This document shows, one piece after another, positions 54,604 to 63,087 of a DNA stretch of 64,000 bases (positions within the stretch are counted from its first letter, which is position 1; each line of letters opens with the position of its first letter). The DNA comes from Algoriphagus aquimarinus (GTDB lineage: Bacteria > Bacteroidota > Bacteroidia > Cytophagales > Cyclobacteriaceae). A program made the position numbers and the translations under genes. The notes beneath the pieces were generated by a model, which did no database searches, had not been told where the DNA came from, and saw nothing but the letters and a program-made list of their open reading frames with translations. The stretch spans positions 104,456-168,455 of the forward strand of contig NZ_FOKK01000009.1 of NCBI RefSeq assembly GCF_900112005.1. The letters run 5' to 3'.

Positions 54604-55694
54604 TGATATAGCGAAATGATTGTATTTATAATTCGAACTGAAGTTTTGCCATCCCACATAGGAATTCCCTGATATTGCTTCCAGTTACCCTCCATTAACT
54701 TAGAAAGTGCGGGCGCAACATTTTCTGGGTTGGTTCCTATTAATTCATTGGTACCCAAACTTATGGTCTCAGCTCTCTCCGTATTATCTCGTAATGTAAT
54801 ACAAGGAACATTCATCACTGATGCCTCCTCCGTAATTCCCCCAGAATCTGTAATGACTCCTTTAGCGTACTTTACTAGATAGTTAAACTCCAAATAAGAT
54901 AAAGGTGGAGAAAAATGCAAGTTTGGATAGGCTATCCCCATCCCCTCTAAAATTTTAGCCGTCCTAGGATGAACTGGGAAAATAATAGGCATATTTTCTA
55001 CCCCAGAAACAATAGCTTCAATTAAGCTTTTTAGCTTAGACTCTTCATCCACATTGGCAGGCCTATGCATGGTCATCACAAAATATTTTTGAGGCTCAAG
55101 CGTATCATACACATTTCCTGTTGGCTTGATCAACCTCTTTTGGTTTGCAAGCAAGGTATCAATCATGGTGTTTCCTACAAAGTGAATCCTATCCTCAGCT
55201 ACACCTGCTGCTTTTAAATTAGCATTAGCTATTTCAGAAGTAGTAAAGAAATGATCCGTAATGCTATCAGTTACCATGCGGTTAATCTCTTCGGGCATAG
55301 ATAGATCTCCAGAACGAATTCCTCCTTCAACGTGCGCTACATCAATCTGCAATTTCTTGGCAGCAATAGAACAAGCCAAGGTGCTGGTCACATCACCCAC
55401 AACGATTACTAAATCAGGTCTGTTTTCCAGTAATTCCTTCTCGAAAGCGATCATAATAGAGGCAGTTTGTTCTGCTTGAGTTCCTCCTCCTCCTCCTAGA
55501 TTTGCATTAGCCTCCGGGATATTAAGTTGTTCGAAAAAGTCACCAGACATCTTTTTATCATAGTGTTGTCCAGTATGCACCAGCCTGAAATCAATACCTA
55601 TTCCGGCACTTTTCTGTTTTTGAATCTCATGAATGATTGGGGCAATTTTCATGAAATTTGGTCTTGCACCGGCAACTATGGTAAGATTTATCAT
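54600..55694 (-). CDS. wecB: UDP-N-acetylglucosamine 2-epimerase (non-hydrolysing)
   Basis: Interconverts UDP-GlcNAc and UDP-ManNAc, feeding ManNAc or its acid into the polymer. The 364-residue protein shows the family opening VAGARPNFMKIAPI, GQHYDKKMSGDFF, VVVGDVTSTLACSIAAKK, HVEGGIRSGDLSMPEEINR and TDSGGITEEASVMNVP. The open frame starts at a TTG seven codons earlier; the ATG at 55694 directly before the conserved segment is preferred. Four-base overlap with the Wzi-like gene. No UDP-ManNAc dehydrogenase is in the window. Confidence 0.93.
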   Translation of the reverse strand: MINLTIVAGARPNFMKIAPIIHEIQKQKSAGIGIDFRLVHTGQHYDKKMSGDFFEQLNIPEANANLGGGGGTQAEQTASIMIAFEKELLENRPDLVIVVGDVTSTLACSIAAKKLQIDVAHVEGGIRSGDLSMPEEINRMVTDSITDHFFTTSEIANANLKAAGVAEDRIHFVGNTMIDTLLANQKRLIKPTGNVYDTLEPQKYFVMTMHRPANVDEESKLKSLIEAIVSGVENMPIIFPVHPRTAKILEGMGIAYPNLHFSPPLSYLEFNYLVKYAKGVITDSGGITEEASVMNVPCITLRDNTERAETISLGTNELIGTNPENVAPALSKLMEGNWKQYQGIPMWDGKTSVRIINTIISLYQ

Positions 55695-55773
55695 TTTTAA
55701 TTCTTTGTTAGTCAATGACCTTATTTAATTTAAGCAAGCTGAAAAAGTCATGAGCAAAATCAACATACTTATA

Positions 55774-56988
55774 TTACAATACTGATTTAATGGTAGTTAG
55801 CATCTCCGCTGCGATTTTACTGCGTTCAAAATCGCTAGCCAATTTTCTACACCCTTCTTTGTAAACAGATTGGTCATACCTAGTAGTATATAAAATGTCA
55901 AGCGCTCTTTGAAACTCAATTGGGTTTTCAGGCTCAAAGCATACACCAGCTCCATATTTCTCTATTATACCCTTAGTCTCACCAGATAGTCCTAACATAA
56001 TAGGCTTTTCAACTGCTGCAGCTTCAAAAATTTTGGAAGGAATAACAGTCAAAAAAGTATCTGACTTTTTCAAATTTACTAAAGCCACATCCATCAAATG
56101 CAAGTAATCAGAAACCTGTTCTTTCGGAACTGAATCTAGAAATGTAACATTACTGAGTGAAGCTTCTGATGCTCTATCCATCAAATTTTTTTTATTGGCT
56201 CCATCACCCATAAATAAAAATTGGACTTCAGGATATTTCTTTTCTAATTCAATCGCTTGATCCAAAACAAAATCTAGCCCATGGGCTAGGCCGTGCGTGC
56301 CTATATATGCCAATATAAACTTACCCTCAAGGTTCAAAGACTCTACCAAGTGTTCTGGTTTGTCGGCAGGAAAGTATTTACTTAAATCAACGCCATTTTT
56401 ATGAATGCTAATCTTCTCGGGAGTGATTCCTCTTTGACTGATTTTTTCTTTAAACGCATCAGTGACTACAACTACTTTATCTGCAGATTTGTACATTCTC
56501 ATTTCAATCCATTCTAAAAATCCTATCACGGACTTATTTGTCATAGCTCCAACTGCCACAATAGATTCAGGCCACAGATCTCGCACTTCCATGATCCACT
56601 TTTTCCGCTTAAAAAGACTTAACTGCCACGCAGACATAGCACTAAAAAATTGGGGAGAAGTTCCAATAATAATATCGGTTTTAATAAATAATCCATGTAG
56701 GAAAGAAGTTACTCCGAAACTTATGTAATCAAGAATTCTCCTAAAAGTCCCTTGATTAGAAGTAATATATGACCAAACTCGAATAACTCGTATTCCATCA
56801 ATATTCTCTTCTTTTCTCCATGAGTTTGTATAATTATCAAATACTTCACCTTTGGGAAAGTTGGGAGCACAGGTAATCACTGTTATTTCATGACCAGCTT
56901 TCATCCATTCTATACAATGTTCGTACGTTCGGTTTGCAGGAGCATTAACTTCTGGAGGAAAGTTATCTGTGATAAAAAGAATTTTCAT
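55774..56988 (-). CDS. Glycosyltransferase family 4 (WbuB/WcaI-like)
   Basis: A 404-residue GT-B enzyme. The N-terminal acceptor-side domain has ITDNFPPEVNAPANRTYEHC and HEITVITCAPNFPKGEVF, which are typical of WbuB-like transferases (FucNAc or similar onto GlcNAc-linked lipid). The C-terminal nucleotide-sugar domain has YIGTHGLAHGLDFVLDQA, FLFMGDGANKKNL and PSKIFEAAAVEKPIMLG. Its ATG overlaps the stop of the heparinase-like gene by one base (TAATG). Donor and acceptor are not deducible. Confidence 0.88.
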   Translation of the reverse strand: MKILFITDNFPPEVNAPANRTYEHCIEWMKAGHEITVITCAPNFPKGEVFDNYTNSWRKEENIDGIRVIRVWSYITSNQGTFRRILDYISFGVTSFLHGLFIKTDIIIGTSPQFFSAMSAWQLSLFKRKKWIMEVRDLWPESIVAVGAMTNKSVIGFLEWIEMRMYKSADKVVVVTDAFKEKISQRGITPEKISIHKNGVDLSKYFPADKPEHLVESLNLEGKFILAYIGTHGLAHGLDFVLDQAIELEKKYPEVQFLFMGDGANKKNLMDRASEASLSNVTFLDSVPKEQVSDYLHLMDVALVNLKKSDTFLTVIPSKIFEAAAVEKPIMLGLSGETKGIIEKYGAGVCFEPENPIEFQRALDILYTTRYDQSVYKEGCRKLASDFERSKIAAEMLTTIKSVL

Positions 56989-58571
56989 TAAACTGATTTT
57001 AAATAGGTAATCAATTGATCTTCAACTAGGGTTACTAAAAGGAACTTGGCTCCAACTAGTTTATTATAGCTTAAGCAATAATCATATTCCACTAACTGAA
57101 TGTCAAGAGCTCCATCAAATTTCAGAGTTAACCTTTCAGTAACAATAACATTCGCACTATCTATAATTGATACTAAAATATCTGGATGAAAGTAGAATCT
57201 AACTTCTAATAACTGCCCTTGCATATAATTAGTAACTTGATCTGTAATACAAAATCCACTTGAATCTTTCTCAAAAGTTCGCTTATGAATTTGTTTACCA
57301 AATCCATCATGCTGAGCGGAATAACAATCATGAGTATCTTCTAGCAACTTCACCTTTGCTCTTTTTCCAACTCTAAACCCCGACCAAACACCCGATGAAT
57401 TCTTTCGATCTATTGTTAAGGTATTATGAGCAAGTGTTGATCTTTCCCAACTTCTCCTTTCGGAAATATTATAAGTAGATATTCCAGGGTCAACTATAAT
57501 AGGTGATTGCCCTTGATGTAAAACAAAGGAAAAAGTGTCTGCATGTGCATGACCCGGTTGGTAGGTAGGCTTGATTCCTTCCACATCGACAATCAATTTA
57601 TAATCATCAACTTCTAATAGCCTGTATCCTGACTCCTTGAGTTTTTCAATTTTATACTCTAATCCAAGAGAATAACCAATTTCTTTTAAAACACTTGAAG
57701 ACAGTGCAATTCCTTCAGTAGTATCATTGAAATGAGGCAAAGTCCCATTCGCAAATGTCATCTGATCTAACCAACCTAACATTAGCTCAGCCTTATCTTT
57801 CAATAGAGATTTAAGGAAATGATCTTCGGAAGTCAAATAATACGCTTCCATTACTCTAAAAAGAATAATCTGATGGTACATAGGCGCCAACTCAAAGTGC
57901 GCACCGTCTGGAAGAATCTGCTCCTCAAGTTCAGTTTTAAGTAATCTCTCAGCTTTACTAATCCAGTCTGCTTGGTTAAAATAGTTTGCCCCCATCCACA
58001 ACGCAAAAGCATTTTCCAATAAGTGGTTTGCAAGAATATGGTATTCCAAATTTTGGGAAAGGTAATTTACCTCAGCCAAAACAAGTTTTTCAAATTCATT
58101 GCGAGTTTTTTCCTGAATTTGATTCGTCTCCAAAAAACGGATCATATTCATAATCCTTAATGAAACAGGATAAGGTTCGAGAGGAAGTGTACCAATCCAA
58201 AGCCAAGAATATAAATCTTTTATAACTGCGATTTTCTCTTCGCACGAAAGATTTTCTTGTTTAAAAAAATCAAGGTATTGAAGATTATAATTCCAGAGTT
58301 TTCCATGAGTTTGATCATTCCAGTTGATTTCAGAATTTGGATATTCCTTGGAAAGGTTTAGAAAATCAAATTTGTAACTGTTCTTCTCAATCTTTAAAAA
58401 TGGATGAATTGAGGAGGTGGAAAAAAAGTCAAGTTTATTCTTTGGTGCAGCATCCAATTCAAAAGTAACTAAAGCACCTGTTTTTGAAAGTCTATTTCTT
58501 ACCTGATATATAGCCTGAACAGGCTTAAGGTAAGAAAGAGTATGAAGAAGGATCTTAAATTTAGAAAACAA
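56988..58571 (-). CDS. Heparinase II/III-type polysaccharide lyase-like protein
   Basis: A 527-residue protein with an alpha-toroid N-terminal half (WNYNLQYLDFF, NHLLENAFALWMGANYF, GAHFELAPMYHQII) and a heparinase II/III beta-sheet C-terminal half (PGHAHADTFSFVLH, DPGISTYN, RSWERSTLAHNTLTID). Histidines and tyrosines at the expected catalytic positions are present. No signal peptide is apparent, as in homologues encoded in polysaccharide loci. It may trim or modify a uronic-acid-containing polymer; that is inference. The start is TTG at 58571: an in-frame stop lies seven codons upstream and no ATG fits the conserved N-terminus. Confidence 0.85.
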   Translation of the reverse strand: MFSKFKILLHTLSYLKPVQAIYQVRNRLSKTGALVTFELDAAPKNKLDFFSTSSIHPFLKIEKNSYKFDFLNLSKEYPNSEINWNDQTHGKLWNYNLQYLDFFKQENLSCEEKIAVIKDLYSWLWIGTLPLEPYPVSLRIMNMIRFLETNQIQEKTRNEFEKLVLAEVNYLSQNLEYHILANHLLENAFALWMGANYFNQADWISKAERLLKTELEEQILPDGAHFELAPMYHQIILFRVMEAYYLTSEDHFLKSLLKDKAELMLGWLDQMTFANGTLPHFNDTTEGIALSSSVLKEIGYSLGLEYKIEKLKESGYRLLEVDDYKLIVDVEGIKPTYQPGHAHADTFSFVLHQGQSPIIVDPGISTYNISERRSWERSTLAHNTLTIDRKNSSGVWSGFRVGKRAKVKLLEDTHDCYSAQHDGFGKQIHKRTFEKDSSGFCITDQVTNYMQGQLLEVRFYFHPDILVSIIDSANVIVTERLTLKFDGALDIQLVEYDYCLSYNKLVGAKFLLVTLVEDQLITYLKSV

Positions 58572-58625
58572 CAGATTAAATTTTGTCAGCTACTAATGAT
58601 GCAAAAGTGAGAATAATTTCTAAAT

Positions 58626-58657
58626 CACTGACTTGAAGTTCTGTCTCCAAGTCAGTG
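58626..58657 (-). terminator. Hairpin after the fused oxidoreductase gene
   Basis: Ten-base arms CACTGACTTG and CAAGTCAGTG around 12 bases, between two polysaccharide genes. The T-tract on the minus strand is poor, so it may attenuate rather than end transcription. Confidence 0.55.
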
Positions 58658-58667
58658 AAAAATTATA

Positions 58668-60791
58668 TTAATCTACGTTTACCCAAGCCCCTAACTTTAA
58701 ACTTTCTATAGCAGCAAAACTTGCTTTGGTAGTATTCACCAATTCATCCATTGGTATGATTGGACTTCCTCCTTTTTGAACAGAATCGATTAAGAGGTTG
58801 AATTGATTCTGATGTCCTTTATCTTGACCGGAGGAAGCCGAACTGAAATTCTTAAATCCAAAACCTTTCAATTTTCTCCAGTTATCCATGATTAAAGTTC
58901 GTTCCTGATGATAGACTTCTACCCTTTCTTTGGAATAACTTTTTGATCCATTAGCGAAGTAATTGATCACCCCATTTGTTCCGTTTTCGTATTTGAGAAG
59001 AATTGTGGCATTGTCCGTATTTTCTTCAGGATTAACTCCCATCGCATTCATGCATACAGACTTAACCTTAGAACCCGAGAGATAAGTAATCAAATCAATA
59101 AAGTGACAAGCTTCACCAATGATTCTTCCCCCTCCCACTTCCATATCATGAACCCATACGTTTGGCGGAATAAGCCCTGCATTCATGGTCGCAATGATGT
59201 TCATTGGAGTATCTCCTGAACCCAAGGCCTTTTTCATCTGTATTGCCAGAGGTGCAAATCTTCGATTAAAGCCAACTGATACTGTTTTCCCTGACTCCTT
59301 ATAAGCTTCAACTACTGCGTCCAACTCTTCTTGATTGAGTGCCAATGGCTTCTCCACAAACACATTCTTTCCAGACTTTAAGGCTTCAATTACCATTTTT
59401 GCGTGTGCATTATGGCGTGTAGTCACCAGAGCCAAATCCACTTCAGAATCTTGGAAAATTAATGAGTTGTCGGTTGTGGACTGAGCTACGCCATATTTCT
59501 TTGCGAGCGTAGTCCCTGACAATCCACCTGAGCTAGAGATGAACTTTAATTTTGCCTTAGTTTTCTTTAAACAGGGAAGAATCATCGCAGAGGTAAAGTT
59601 GCCTGCGCCTATAATTCCCACAGTCCCTTTTCCTGGTTCAAATACATTGGAAGAGATAGTTATAGCCCTCTTTGGTTCTCCTGATTTTTCTGGATAGACC
59701 AGAATTGAAGCAATGGATTTGCTTCCGGACATATCTCCATAAATGGACTCATATTGATCTAAGGGCACTCGCTCCGTGATCAAGGGTTCCACTACTATTA
59801 CCTTCGAATCAATCGCATTTAATACGGCCTCAAAATTTCGCTTCTCTGTCCACCTCACATATCCCAAAGGATAATCCTGACCCTTTTGTTCGTAAGCCTC
59901 ATCATATCTCCCTGGACCGTAGGAGCACGAAACTTGGAAAGTCAACTCCTTTTCAAAAAAGTCAGCTCTGGAAATATCCAAACCGATAACTCCGATAAGG
60001 ACAATTCTTCCTCGCTTACGGGACATTTTAGCTGACTGGGAAATGATTTCATTACTTTTATTGGATGCTGTGATGATGACTGCATCGGCCCCTACTCCAT
60101 TAGTGAAGCTATTTACAAAAGCCACCTGATCATTTCCTTCTCCAGGGTTAACAGAGGTAATTCCAAGCGATTCTGCCAAAGCAACCTTTGCAGAATCATA
60201 ATCAAACCCTATTACTTGACAGCCGTTTGCCTTTAATAATTGAGCCGTAATAAGACCTATCAAACCTAAACCTACTACGACAACTGTTTCTCCAAATGTA
60301 GGGTTAGCCAAGCGAATGCCCTGAAGTCCTATTGCCCCTATCACTGTAAACGCTGCTTCTTCGTCAGATACGTTATCCGGGATTTTAGCAACTAGATTCT
60401 TTGGGATCGAAACATATTCCGCATGATTCCCATTGGAAGCTACGCGATCACCCACTGCAAAGTCCTCAACACCTTTTCCTACAGCAATTACCTTCCCCAC
60501 ATTACAATAACCTAAAGGTAAAGGTTGTCCCAACTTATTAAAAACAGCATTAACAGTGGGCTGTAGCCCATCAGTTTTCACCTTATTAAAAACCTCTTTA
60601 ACCTTATCGGGTTGTTGTCTTGCTTTTTGTAAAAAATTGGCTTTCCCAAATTCAACGAGCATGCGCTCAGTTCCTAAAGACACCAGACTTCTAGAAGTTT
60701 GAATTAGTACTTGCCCAGGCTTTACTAAAGGAGCCGGAACTTCTTCCAAAATCGTATTTCCGTCTTTAAGGTCTTGTATGATTTGCTTCAT
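58668..60791 (-). CDS. Bi-domain oxidoreductase: zinc-type alcohol dehydrogenase fused to Gfo/Idh/MocA
   Basis: A 707-residue fusion. Residues about 1-350 are a medium-chain dehydrogenase (SLGTERMLVEFGKA, AVGDRVASNGNHAEY, NAD motif VVGLGLIGLITAQLL), and about 385-707 a Gfo/Idh/MocA dehydrogenase (GIIGAGNFTSAMILPCL, VEKPLALNQEELDAV, NRRFAPL). Such fusions are common in bacterial exopolysaccharide loci and often lie beside heparinase-like genes, as here, but the reaction is undetermined. It overlaps the preceding glycosyltransferase gene by four bases. Confidence 0.9.
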   Translation of the reverse strand: MKQIIQDLKDGNTILEEVPAPLVKPGQVLIQTSRSLVSLGTERMLVEFGKANFLQKARQQPDKVKEVFNKVKTDGLQPTVNAVFNKLGQPLPLGYCNVGKVIAVGKGVEDFAVGDRVASNGNHAEYVSIPKNLVAKIPDNVSDEEAAFTVIGAIGLQGIRLANPTFGETVVVVGLGLIGLITAQLLKANGCQVIGFDYDSAKVALAESLGITSVNPGEGNDQVAFVNSFTNGVGADAVIITASNKSNEIISQSAKMSRKRGRIVLIGVIGLDISRADFFEKELTFQVSCSYGPGRYDEAYEQKGQDYPLGYVRWTEKRNFEAVLNAIDSKVIVVEPLITERVPLDQYESIYGDMSGSKSIASILVYPEKSGEPKRAITISSNVFEPGKGTVGIIGAGNFTSAMILPCLKKTKAKLKFISSSGGLSGTTLAKKYGVAQSTTDNSLIFQDSEVDLALVTTRHNAHAKMVIEALKSGKNVFVEKPLALNQEELDAVVEAYKESGKTVSVGFNRRFAPLAIQMKKALGSGDTPMNIIATMNAGLIPPNVWVHDMEVGGGRIIGEACHFIDLITYLSGSKVKSVCMNAMGVNPEENTDNATILLKYENGTNGVINYFANGSKSYSKERVEVYHQERTLIMDNWRKLKGFGFKNFSSASSGQDKGHQNQFNLLIDSVQKGGSPIIPMDELVNTTKASFAAIESLKLGAWVNVD

Positions 60792-61768
60792 TTCAAATTA
60801 ATATTTTTATATAGTTCAAGAAGTTGAACAAAACCATTATCGATTGAACAACTAGAAATGTAGGGTTTAAAATTTATCAAATGTTTAATTAAATCATTTG
60901 AATCTAATTTTGTTAATTGAACTCCATAAGGTCTTTGTACAACATCACTAGCAATAACATTCTTATTTAGCATTAAAGCCTCTTTGACTGAGAGCGAATC
61001 TCCATCAGTTGTAGTGTACCTGATAAAACAATCAGATTTTTTTAAAACAGCATTAAAATCATGAGGAAAATTAATAAATAAAATATTCTCGGGAACTTTA
61101 ATTCCCTTTTTAATTAAAAATTTATTATAATTCCCACTAGGATCAGAAATAATCAAATATTGATTATTAAGTTCACTTTCAGCAAATACATTAACTAATT
61201 CTAAAATTTGATATACTTCATTACCAAACTTATCATAGGAGACATCAAAAGCATTAGTGCAAAATATATATTGATATTCTGTAGACTTTACATTCAAGTA
61301 TGTATTAAGATTATCTTCTAATGGAACTATAGATGATTGAGGTATGAAAGCTGATATTAGTTTTGTTTCACTATTTATTTTATAAGAAATATTAAAGCTA
61401 TCAAAGTTAATAACTATTGGATAATTAGAAAACAAAATTGAAAGCTTATCTATAAGGTTACGAAACAGATTATATCTCCCTAGGTTACCATGAAATGTAA
61501 AAATAATTTTTTTTAACAGTAAACGACAATACAAAACGACAAAAAATCTAAAATAACTATTTGATGTGTGTAGGTGAACAACTTTTGATTTCCAAATAAG
61601 AATGAACAATTTAATTTTTGACTTCCTTTTTAAATCAAAATAAGTAAATTGTATAGTATTATCATCTTTCAAAGAATCTAAAAGTCTTTTTACGTGAATA
61701 GTAACACCACCAATTGGAGGTGGTGTTTTTCCAATTATAAGAAGATTACGTTTATGATACTTTTTCAT
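60788..61768 (-). CDS. Glycosyltransferase (GT-B fold, family 4-like)
   Basis: A 326-residue protein. The N-terminal IGKTPPPIGGVTIHVKRLLDSL is the usual opening of GT4-type enzymes, followed by KVVHLHTSNSYFRF and IIFTFHGNLGRYN. The C-terminal half is diverged but retains NFPHDFNAVLKKSDCFIRYT and DGDSLSVKEALMLNKNVIASD, which correspond to the donor-site region. The gene is strikingly AT-rich compared with housekeeping genes in the window. Four-base overlaps with both neighbours. Confidence 0.78.
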   Translation of the reverse strand: MKKYHKRNLLIIGKTPPPIGGVTIHVKRLLDSLKDDNTIQFTYFDLKRKSKIKLFILIWKSKVVHLHTSNSYFRFFVVLYCRLLLKKIIFTFHGNLGRYNLFRNLIDKLSILFSNYPIVINFDSFNISYKINSETKLISAFIPQSSIVPLEDNLNTYLNVKSTEYQYIFCTNAFDVSYDKFGNEVYQILELVNVFAESELNNQYLIISDPSGNYNKFLIKKGIKVPENILFINFPHDFNAVLKKSDCFIRYTTTDGDSLSVKEALMLNKNVIASDVVQRPYGVQLTKLDSNDLIKHLINFKPYISSCSIDNGFVQLLELYKNINLK

Positions 61769-63087
61769 TTTATTAAAAAATAAATTATATTTAATGATAT
61801 TATACCGAACACGCTAAAAAAAATAATGTTTCTCCTTCGCATAGAGTCTAATTTGTAATAACACCAGATCGATAAAAGGTATATACTAGGATACATAGGG
61901 AATGCCCTACGGTGTGAGAATGTGTAGATACTACCTGCTAGAAAAAAAACAGTTAGAATAAGAAGCAACACAAATTCCCTTGGCATTAATTTTCTTATTT
62001 CTTTTCTAAATAATGAAAAAACTATAAAACTCCATAGTATTACATGAATTAAACTCACGATAACTTCATAAAATCGGAATGGAGAACTGCTTTTTTCTGA
62101 CAAGTTATATAATACGCCAAATGTTGGAAATGGTTGAATTTGACTGAAAGTTACAACCGCAAGTTCCCTTAGCCCCATAGGAAGTGAGAGCAACTTTGTA
62201 CCAAGCCCTGATGGATTATTCAATTCTTCAGAGTATCTATTATACACCTCATAAGTAGAAATTAATCTCTCATAATATTGAGATAATACAGGCATAAGAA
62301 CAATGACTCCAATTACAACGACACCAATTCTCCACAATTGTATTCGTTTAAATATCAATATTAAAAAACCTAGTATAACGATTCCTGATTCTGGTCTAAA
62401 CAAACTTGTAATAGCCGCAATCAGGATTACTTTCAGAATCCAATATCTGGTTTTATGCAATGTAACCTTGTAAGCTATGAGAAATAGTAGAGCAATGATA
62501 ACATCCCTAACTAAAGTTGGAGTAAAAATTGGAATGAAGGAAAAGAATCCCAGTAGAACAGTCCATTTAATAGCTATTGCTTTACTAAAGTTTTCCAATA
62601 ATATCACGTAAATTATTAATATTGAAACACTTCCAATAAATGAGTTTACAATAACATGAATGTATACATTATTATCATCTATAATATTTGCAATATAAGA
62701 ATTGAGTCCTAAAAAAAAATTCCATCCAAATGTGTCGGAATACTTAATTGAAATATCGTTGAAATTTGCCATAAACTCAGAAAAATTGTCCGTGTTTCCA
62801 ATGATATTTGACAATTCATAAAACGTTATGGAATCAAATGTGTGGTAAAAATCTGTGCTTGGATCTTGTACCAAAATTAAAGTCACTGTAATTCCCCAGA
62901 ATGAATAAAATGCAAAAAAAGAGATTAAAATTATTTTTTTTTCCTGATTCAAAATTAAAAGTGTACCTAAGAAAAAACCTATAAAATATAGAAAAGGAGA
63001 GATCAATCCATTTTCAATCCAAAGGAAAATAAATAATATTAATAATAGCGCACTACTTAATATACCTGCTATCTTAATCTGTGTCAT
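61765..63087 (-). CDS. Polytopic membrane protein, probable polysaccharide polymerase (Wzy/EpsG-like)
   Basis: A 440-residue protein with about 10-12 predicted membrane helices and a large extracytoplasmic segment after helix 3 (DPSTDFYHTFDSITFYELS, SDTFGWNFFLGLNSY). The layout and place among glycosyltransferases suggest the Wzy-type polymerase that joins repeat units, or an EpsG-like variant. Sequence conservation in this class is too weak to be certain. A TSLFRPESGIVIL loop contains an arginine as expected of polymerases. Very AT-rich. It overlaps both neighbours. Confidence 0.65.
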   Translation of the reverse strand: MTQIKIAGILSSALLLILFIFLWIENGLISPFLYFIGFFLGTLLILNQEKKIILISFFAFYSFWGITVTLILVQDPSTDFYHTFDSITFYELSNIIGNTDNFSEFMANFNDISIKYSDTFGWNFFLGLNSYIANIIDDNNVYIHVIVNSFIGSVSILIIYVILLENFSKAIAIKWTVLLGFFSFIPIFTPTLVRDVIIALLFLIAYKVTLHKTRYWILKVILIAAITSLFRPESGIVILGFLILIFKRIQLWRIGVVVIGVIVLMPVLSQYYERLISTYEVYNRYSEELNNPSGLGTKLLSLPMGLRELAVVTFSQIQPFPTFGVLYNLSEKSSSPFRFYEVIVSLIHVILWSFIVFSLFRKEIRKLMPREFVLLLILTVFFLAGSIYTFSHRRAFPMYPSIYLLSIWCYYKLDSMRRRNIIFFSVFGIISLNIIYFLIK

